Made by a program: the position numbers and the translations under genes. Shown one piece after another: positions 14,849 to 19,602 of a DNA stretch of 19,602 nt (the first letter of the stretch is position 1; the number at the start of each line of letters is the position of its first letter). Origin of the DNA: Rickettsiales bacterium (lineage in GTDB: Bacteria; Pseudomonadota; Alphaproteobacteria; Rickettsiales; UBA998); contig JAIEPI010000185.1 of the NCBI GenBank assembly GCA_019749855.1, positions 1 through 19,602 of the forward strand. The letters run 5' to 3'. The notes below the pieces were generated by a model, which had not been told where the DNA came from, ran no database searches, and saw nothing but the letters and a program-made list of their open reading frames with translations.

Positions 14849-15436
14849 ATGATAATGATTTCTTACATAAACCATCGGTTGTCTTGGGTCATCGTCGTGG
14901 CGTGCGCGCTGGTGCTTCCTGCGGCGTCGCTGAGGGCTGATCCGGCAGCGGGTGATTTTCAAACATTGGTGGATGGCCCACTGAGAGATTTATCCCAGTC
15001 CTTACAGGTTATATCCACACTGCGTGCCCAAAACGCCATGCATAAAAATGTGACCAATGATACGGTGCGTGAACTTGATGTGCGCTGGCGTCAGGGCGAT
15101 ACGGAGTTAATTCATGCGGTGATGGACAATGATCTCTCGAGCTATCTCACCGCCTATGCTGCGCGCAGCGGTGGTTTGTATAGCGAGATTTTTGTCATCG
15201 ATGACAAGGGCCTCAATGTGGGTCAGTCTGCTGTGACCACTGATTACTGGCAGGGCGATGAAGCGTTTTTTCAACATGCATTTGCCGGAGAATCGCATGT
15301 CGGTCTGCAGGAGCTGGACGAGTCCACGCAAAAGCAACAGATTAAGGTATCGCTACCGGTGCGTGATGAAGAGGGCCATATTATGGGTGTCCTCGCGGTT
15401 GGCGTTGATGCGGATAGGTTCGCAGCACAGCATTAA
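14849..15436 (+). CDS. Solitary periplasmic PDC/Cache sensor-domain protein
   Basis: 195 residues from ATG 14849; GTG 14846 and ATG 14855 are alternatives. A signal peptide (hydrophobic residues 13-28, likely cut near residue 30) is followed by one PDC (PhoQ/DcuS/CitA, Cache-type) domain. The pattern LYSEIFVIDDKGLNVGQS, then DYWQGDEAFFQHAF and IKVSLPVRDEEGHIMGVLAVGVD is typical of the ligand-sensing half of chemoreceptors and sensor kinases. No second membrane helix or cytoplasmic output domain follows, so it would act as a free or anchored periplasmic binding protein, partner unknown. It is divergent from acs, so a small-molecule ligand connected with organic-acid metabolism is an untested possibility. 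Confidence 0.75.
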   Translation: MIMISYINHRLSWVIVVACALVLPAASLRADPAAGDFQTLVDGPLRDLSQSLQVISTLRAQNAMHKNVTNDTVRELDVRWRQGDTELIHAVMDNDLSSYLTAYAARSGGLYSEIFVIDDKGLNVGQSAVTTDYWQGDEAFFQHAFAGESHVGLQELDESTQKQQIKVSLPVRDEEGHIMGVLAVGVDADRFAAQH

Positions 15437-15467
15437 GCGCAAATCCGCTTGCCCCGCGCTTGGCCTT

Positions 15468-15490
15468 ATGCTTGATTAGCATTCCTTTTT
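15468..15490 (+). terminator. Weak intrinsic terminator between the Cache gene and ilvE
   Basis: ATGCT-TGATT-AGCAT (15468-15482) followed by TCC and five Ts. The stem is short and AT-rich, so termination would be inefficient. It lies within the 76 bases between the Cache gene and ilvE. Confidence 0.3.
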
Positions 15491-15512
15491 ATCGATGTTT
15501 CTGGAGTGTTGC

Positions 15513-16385
15513 ATGGCCCTAATCCCGTTTGATGATCGTGATGGTTTCATCTGGTTCGATGGCGTGATGGTGCCGTGGCGGGAAGCCAAGCTGCATGTGC
15601 TGAGTCACGGCCTACATTATGCCAGTTCTGTGTTTGAGGGCGTGCGTGTTTACGGTGGAAAGATTTTCAAGAAATCAGAACATTCTGAGCGTTTCCATCG
15701 CTCAGCAGAGCTGCTCGATTTCAAGATCCCCTATAGTGTGGCGCAGCTGGATGCTGCCTGTGAAGAAGCGATCAAAGCCAATGGCGTGACCGATGGCTAT
15801 CTGCGGCCTGTGGCATGGCGAGGCAGCGAGATGATGGCGATCGCGGCGCAACAAACCAGTGTGCATGTGGCCATTGCCAGCTGGAGCATGCCAACCTACT
15901 TTTCACCCGAAGCACGGGAGCGTGGCCTAAAATTAACCATTTCATCCTGGCGCCGTCCAGCGCCCGATATGGCGCCTTCGGCTAGCAAAGCAGCGGGACT
16001 TTACATGATCTGCACCATGTCCAAGCATGCGGCGGAGCGCGCTGGTTTTGATGACGCGCTCATGCATGATTATCGTGGCTATCTGGCGGAAGCCACCGGC
16101 GCCAATCTGTTTCTCATTATCAACGGAGAACTGCATACACCGAAAGCCGATTGCTTCCTGGATGGCATTACGCGTCGCACCGTGATGCAGCTGGCGCGCG
16201 AGGCTGGAATTGTCGTGGTGGAGCGTCATATCATGCCAGACGAACTGGCGCAGGCGCAGGAGGTGTTTCTCACCGGTACCGCGGCAGAAGTTACACCGGT
16301 TGGCTCCATTGATGGCCATCGCTTCACGGTCGGGCCAGTGACAAAAATGTTGATGCAGGCCTATTCTGATCTTGTGCGTCGCTAG
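15513..16385 (+). CDS. ilvE: Branched-chain amino acid aminotransferase
   Basis: 290 residues from ATG 15513, chosen over 15495 because GGAG lies six bases upstream and conserved sequence follows. A class IV PLP enzyme, it transfers amino groups between glutamate and the keto-acids of Leu, Ile and Val. Visible features are FIWFDGVMVPWREAKLHVLSHGLHYASSVFEGVR at the N-terminus (spread over residues 13-46), PLP lysine K159 in SASKAAG, EATGANLF, and GTAAEVTPV near the C-terminus. It starts a four-gene block, with lgt beginning three bases after its stop. Discrimination from D-amino-acid transaminase rests on length and on the GVRVYGGKIF and GTAAEVTPV segments. Confidence 0.93.
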   Translation: MALIPFDDRDGFIWFDGVMVPWREAKLHVLSHGLHYASSVFEGVRVYGGKIFKKSEHSERFHRSAELLDFKIPYSVAQLDAACEEAIKANGVTDGYLRPVAWRGSEMMAIAAQQTSVHVAIASWSMPTYFSPEARERGLKLTISSWRRPAPDMAPSASKAAGLYMICTMSKHAAERAGFDDALMHDYRGYLAEATGANLFLIINGELHTPKADCFLDGITRRTVMQLAREAGIVVVERHIMPDELAQAQEVFLTGTAAEVTPVGSIDGHRFTVGPVTKMLMQAYSDLVRR

Positions 16386-16388
16386 GCA

Positions 16389-17207
16389 ATGGTGTTGATC
16401 GCTGAACTCCTTGCTTTTCCTGCGATTGATCCCGTTGCGTTGCAGCTTGGCCCTCTGGCGATTCGCTGGTATTCACTGGCCTATATGGGCGGCATTCTGC
16501 TCGGTTGGTTGTATGTACGCTGGCTGGATCAACGCGTCGCGCAGACAACACTGTTAACAGCACACCATTATGATGATCTGATTACCTGGGCGATTGCCGG
16601 AGTAATTCTGGGCGGGCGACTTGGCTATGTCGTGTTTTATCAGCCAGCCCATTATTGGGCGAATCCGCAGGATATTTTGCAGTTATGGCATGGTGGCATG
16701 TCCTTTCATGGTGGCGCGCTGGGCGTGATTATCGCCTTTTATATCTATGCACGTAGGCGGGGATTGTCCTATGTCCCGCTGATGGATCGCCTGTGTTGCG
16801 CCGTGCCGATCGGCTTGTTTTTTGGGCGATTGGCCAATTTTGTGAATGGTGAATTATATGGGCGTATCACTGATAATGCGTGGGGGATGATTTTCCCGCG
16901 TGGCGGCGATTTGCCACGTCACCCCAGCCAGCTCTATGAGGCGGCGCTCGAGGGGGCCGTGCTGTGGTTGCTATTGTTTGTCGTGGCACGCCGCACGCAT
17001 TTCAGGCAACGCGGATTATGTTCGGGTTTGTTTTTGCTGGGATACGGTATCGCGCGCTTTGTGGTCGAGTTTGTGCGTGAACCGGATGCCTATCTGGGTT
17101 TTGTCGCGGGTATTTTCAGTATGGGGCAGTTGCTGTGCCTGCCGATGATTCTTATCGGCGGCGCACTGGTGATGCGGGCCTTGGTGCGTCGCGAGGAGAT
17201 GGCCTAA
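16389..17207 (+). CDS. lgt: Prolipoprotein diacylglyceryl transferase
   Basis: 272 residues, an inner-membrane enzyme. It moves diacylglycerol from phosphatidylglycerol onto the lipobox Cys of prolipoproteins, the first step of lipoprotein maturation. Several hydrophobic helices are evident. Key residues match the E. coli enzyme: H107 in SFHGGALG and the Lgt signature GRLANFVNGELYGR with R147, N150 and E155, followed by RHPSQLYEA. The start at ATG 16389 follows the ilvE stop after three bases with only a weak AGG upstream, suggesting translational coupling. The next gene begins three bases after its stop. Confidence 0.97.
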   Translation: MVLIAELLAFPAIDPVALQLGPLAIRWYSLAYMGGILLGWLYVRWLDQRVAQTTLLTAHHYDDLITWAIAGVILGGRLGYVVFYQPAHYWANPQDILQLWHGGMSFHGGALGVIIAFYIYARRRGLSYVPLMDRLCCAVPIGLFFGRLANFVNGELYGRITDNAWGMIFPRGGDLPRHPSQLYEAALEGAVLWLLLFVVARRTHFRQRGLCSGLFLLGYGIARFVVEFVREPDAYLGFVAGIFSMGQLLCLPMILIGGALVMRALVRREEMA

Positions 17208-17210
17208 GCG

Positions 17211-18281
17211 ATGTCGGAGTTGCTAAACATCATCAAGGCACGTATCGCGCAAGAGGGCCCTCTCACGGTGGCGGAATATATGGAGATGGCGCTCGGCCAT
17301 CCCGAATATGGCTATTACATGCACCGTGATCCGTTGGGGCAGGAGGGCGATTTCACGACCTCACCAGAGATCAGTCAGATATTTGGTGAGCTACTTGGCG
17401 CTTGGACGGCGGCGTACTGGCAGATGTCCGGTGGTGGTGATCTCGCCCTGATTGAGCTGGGGCCAGGGCGCGGGACATTGATGCGTGATTTGTTGCGCGC
17501 CACCGCGCACGTTCCAGGCTTTCATGATTCACTGCTGGTGCTGCTAGTTGAGACCAGTCCGCAACTCAAACGCATGCAGCGCGCTTTGCTGCTGGGCAAG
17601 CATTCACGTGTGGCGTGGTTGCCGGATATTGAGCAATTACCAGACGTGCGCACGGTGTTTATCGCCAATGAATTTTTTGATGCGTTGCCGGTGCGGCAAT
17701 ATGTCAAAACACCCGATGGCCTGAAGGAGCGGCTGGTCACTGTGGATGAAGCGAGTGGCGAGCTATGTTTTACACTGCAAGAACTGGGCATCAAGCTGGT
17801 CAAGGGCGGTAGCCATTATGGCGATCGCGAGATTGTCGAATCCAGTCCCTATGCGCGCACGGTGGCCACGCAAATGTCGCAACAGATTCGTGCGCATCGA
17901 GGGGCGGGTTTGGTCATTGATTACGGCTATGTGGGCGGCAGTCGTGGTAATAGTTTGCAAGCGGTAAAGAAGCATGGGTTTTTTCCGGTATTGAAGGAGC
18001 CTGGCAGCGCTGATCTCACCACGCATGTTGACTTTGATATGCTGGCGCAGGTGTTTGCGGATGCAAAGCTTGATGTGCAAGGGCCGGTGAGTCAGGGGGA
18101 GTTCCTGTTGCGGCTGGGAGCGAAAATGCGTGCAGAAACATTGATTGAGCGTGCACGAAGCGATCAGCGCGAAGATATCATCAGCGGGCTGCACCGCCTC
18201 ACAGCGCCGCATGAAATGGGGGAGCTTTTTAAAGTGCTCGGCATTTGTGACGATCACAATCTCACGCTGGCAGGGTTTTAA
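17211..18281 (+). CDS. SAM-dependent methyltransferase, MidA/NDUFAF7 family
   Basis: 356 residues. Members (DUF185, COG1565) include human NDUFAF7, which methylates an Arg of complex I subunit NDUFS2 during assembly, and Dictyostelium MidA. The family marks are GDFTTSPEISQIFGELLGAW at residues 46-65, the SAM-binding ELGPGRGTL at 82-90, IANEFFDALPVRQY, and IDYGY in the second half. In an alphaproteobacterium a role with complex I subunit NuoD is a reasonable inference from the mitochondrial homologue. It lies between lgt and pgeF with 3- and 2-base gaps, an order seen widely in alphaproteobacteria. Confidence 0.92.
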   Translation: MSELLNIIKARIAQEGPLTVAEYMEMALGHPEYGYYMHRDPLGQEGDFTTSPEISQIFGELLGAWTAAYWQMSGGGDLALIELGPGRGTLMRDLLRATAHVPGFHDSLLVLLVETSPQLKRMQRALLLGKHSRVAWLPDIEQLPDVRTVFIANEFFDALPVRQYVKTPDGLKERLVTVDEASGELCFTLQELGIKLVKGGSHYGDREIVESSPYARTVATQMSQQIRAHRGAGLVIDYGYVGGSRGNSLQAVKKHGFFPVLKEPGSADLTTHVDFDMLAQVFADAKLDVQGPVSQGEFLLRLGAKMRAETLIERARSDQREDIISGLHRLTAPHEMGELFKVLGICDDHNLTLAGF

Positions 18282-18283
18282 CG

Positions 18284-19114
18284 ATGATGCTTGCTGCCGA
18301 CACACTGGCGTCTTTGCAGATGATTCGGCATGGATTTTTCACACGAAAGGGCGGTGTGAGTGGGGGCCTCTATGCGGGGCTTAATTGCGGCCCTGGTTCA
18401 CAGGATGATCCGGCGCATGTCCATGAAAACCGTGCTCGCGCCGCGCGTTACTTAGGGGCGGTTCCCGAGTCACTCTGTACCCTCTATCAGGTGCATGGCG
18501 CGGGCGTTGTTACCGTCAATGCGCCGTGGGATGCACACGCAAGGCCGCAGGCCGACGCGATGGTGACAAACCTGCCCGGGATTCTCCTTGGCATCTTAAC
18601 CGCCGACTGCGTGCCGGTTTTGCTGGTGGATCCCAAGGCGCGAGTGATTGGCGCGGCACATGCCGGATGGAAAGGCGCTTTTGCTGGCGTGCTTGAGGCA
18701 ACGGTGGACGCGATGCAGGCGCTAGGTGCGCATCCTGACCGTTTGATCGCAGCGATTGGCCCTGCGATTGGCTGGACAAGTTACGAGGTTGATCGCGCGT
18801 TTCTCGCACGTTTTTTAGAAGCGGACGCGCGCAACGAGCAGTTTTTTAGCTCCAAACTCATTTCACCAGCCGCTGCCACCATGACGGATCACTTGTCATT
18901 GAGCGACGACCCTGAGAAAACATCGCTATATTTTAATGTGAAAGGTTATGCCGCCTGGCGGCTAGCACAGGCGGGTGTGCATCACATGCAGATTCTTGGC
19001 AATGACACTTATATAGAATCATCCGATTTTTTCAGCTTCCGGCGTGCTACGCATCACAAAGAAGCTGATTATGGACGGCAGCTCTCCGCGATTATGCTAC
19101 GAGAGGATGGTTAG
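18284..19114 (+). CDS. pgeF: Peptidoglycan editing factor PgeF (YfiH/LACC1 family)
   Basis: 276 residues. Formerly called laccase-domain or multicopper polyphenol oxidase proteins, members bind zinc. E. coli YfiH/PgeF prevents mis-incorporation of L-Ser into peptidoglycan stems; relatives act on purine nucleosides. The three metal ligands are in place: H71 in YQVHG, C109 in TADCVP and H126 in AAHAGWKG. HGFFTRKGGVSGG at the N-terminus and NDTYIESSDFFSFRR near the end complete the pattern. The start is ATG 18284 or the adjacent ATG 18287, two bases after the midA-like stop. It ends five bases from the converging rsfS stop with no terminator between them. Confidence 0.94.
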   Translation: MMLAADTLASLQMIRHGFFTRKGGVSGGLYAGLNCGPGSQDDPAHVHENRARAARYLGAVPESLCTLYQVHGAGVVTVNAPWDAHARPQADAMVTNLPGILLGILTADCVPVLLVDPKARVIGAAHAGWKGAFAGVLEATVDAMQALGAHPDRLIAAIGPAIGWTSYEVDRAFLARFLEADARNEQFFSSKLISPAAATMTDHLSLSDDPEKTSLYFNVKGYAAWRLAQAGVHHMQILGNDTYIESSDFFSFRRATHHKEADYGRQLSAIMLREDG

Positions 19115-19119
19115 GAAAA

Positions 19120-19455
19120 TCAGCCCAGCACAGGCTCAGCCAGCGATACCATCCACATTTTCTCAAGATTGTAGATCTCTCGCACTTCAGGGCGGAACAC
19201 ATGCACGATGATGTCGCCTGCGTCAATCAGTACCCAGTCACACAATTCCATGCCTTCAACGCTGACCTGAGGAAAGCCAATGGATTTGAGTTTATCGACG
19301 AGATGGCCAGCAATACTGCCGACATGACGGGCAGAGCTACCCGAGGCGATGATCATTTTATCGGCGAAACTGGTCTTGCCGATCAGGTTGACGACAGCAA
19401 TATCTTCAGCTTTGTCGTCTTCAAGCGAGTCAATCAAAAGGGTTTCAACATTCAC
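19120..19455 (-). CDS. rsfS: Ribosome silencing factor RsfS (Iojap/DUF143)
   Basis: 111 residues from GTG 19455. RsfS binds L14 on the 50S subunit and blocks subunit joining when nutrients run low. The family core is complete: SLEDDKAEDIAVVNLIGKT, ADKMIIASGSSARHV, and DWVLIDAGDIIVHVF followed by EVREIYNLEKMW. The GTG has no good SD. A strong AAGGAG (19490-19495) is seven bases before an in-frame ATT at 19480-19482, which would add nine residues and bring the N-terminus to normal family length, so the true start may be ATT (see findings). A promoter lies at 19514-19542. Confidence 0.94.
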   Translation of the reverse strand: MNVETLLIDSLEDDKAEDIAVVNLIGKTSFADKMIIASGSSARHVGSIAGHLVDKLKSIGFPQVSVEGMELCDWVLIDAGDIIVHVFRPEVREIYNLEKMWMVSLAEPVLG

Positions 19456-19489
19456 CCCACTGGTAAGCGATGGACGTGAAATAAGTCGG

Positions 19490-19495
19490 CTCCTT
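19490..19495 (-). promoter_or_regulatory. Strong ribosome binding site that points to an ATT start for rsfS
   Basis: Minus-strand AAGGAG, 34 bases before the GTG at 19455 but seven bases before the in-frame ATT at 19482-19480. No ATG, GTG or TTG in the rsfS frame lies within normal distance downstream. Confidence 0.5.
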
Positions 19496-19513
19496 GGTTA
19501 CATGTACAACTTA

Positions 19514-19542
19514 ATTATGCGCTAAAAATGCCTTTTTTCCAA
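19514..19542 (-). promoter_or_regulatory. Putative rsfS promoter
   Basis: On the minus strand TTGGAA (19542-19537), a 17-base spacer, then CATAAT (19519-19514), five of six to consensus. Transcription would begin near 19507, about 25 bases before the ATT start. Beyond it (19543-19602) two minus-strand frames are open to the window edge, but too little is visible to call a gene. Confidence 0.5.
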
Positions 19543-19602
19543 GCGTATTTCTTAGATTCGTGGCTGAGACCAGAGAAATTCTTCCAAAATGATAGCGCCA
19601 AC

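Overview
The window looks like chromosomal DNA of an alphaproteobacterium (roughly 50-55% GC by eye). The clues are the tight block ilvE-lgt-midA-pgeF, of which the lgt/midA(NDUFAF7-like)/pgeF order is familiar from that class, and a PutA of about 1000 residues without the N-terminal DNA-binding domain. I cannot name the genus. No tRNA, rRNA, CRISPR array, insertion sequence or integrase was seen.

Layout. Positions 1-142 hold the 5' end of an unrecognised minus-strand gene, divergent from typA (268-2094). Next comes a phage-like regulatory switch: a LexA/CI-fold repressor (2149-2835, minus) divergent from a small Cro-like HTH protein (2962-3213, plus). Two near-identical dyads lie between them. 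A strong bidirectional hairpin (3290-3321) separates the Cro-like gene from the cold-shock gene cspA (3340-3543, minus). A 342-base gap upstream of cspA contains a second intrinsic-terminator-like hairpin reading towards cspA, plus the putA promoter. PutA (3886-6879) oxidises proline to glutamate. Convergent to it lies an aguB-aguA pair (minus) that converts agmatine to putrescine and is itself preceded by a TerC/YjbE-type membrane protein (minus).

A 576-base AT-rich, gene-poor gap (9748-10323) carries several perfect hairpins and what looks like a decayed receiver-domain fragment. It leads into a 613-residue secreted mannuronan C5-epimerase of the AlgE type, a beta-helix catalytic module followed by an RTX module. 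This is the most accessory-looking gene here. No alginate biosynthesis or type I secretion genes accompany it.

After a bidirectional terminator come a periplasmic OB-fold (BOF/YgiW-like) protein and acetyl-CoA synthetase (both minus). Divergent from acs is a solitary periplasmic PDC/Cache sensor domain. The ilvE-lgt-midA-pgeF block (gaps of 2-3 bases) then runs up to rsfS (minus), whose 3' end nearly touches pgeF.

Most of the window is housekeeping: translation GTPase, ribosome silencing, lipoprotein lipidation, peptidoglycan quality control, and amino-acid, polyamine and acetate metabolism. The points most worth a second look are the repressor that has lost its protease dyad, the terminator-like element in the cspA leader, the isolated epimerase and its structured upstream region, the apparently leaderless putA and Cache genes, and a possible ATT start codon for rsfS. 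I did not find a convincing new multi-gene system.
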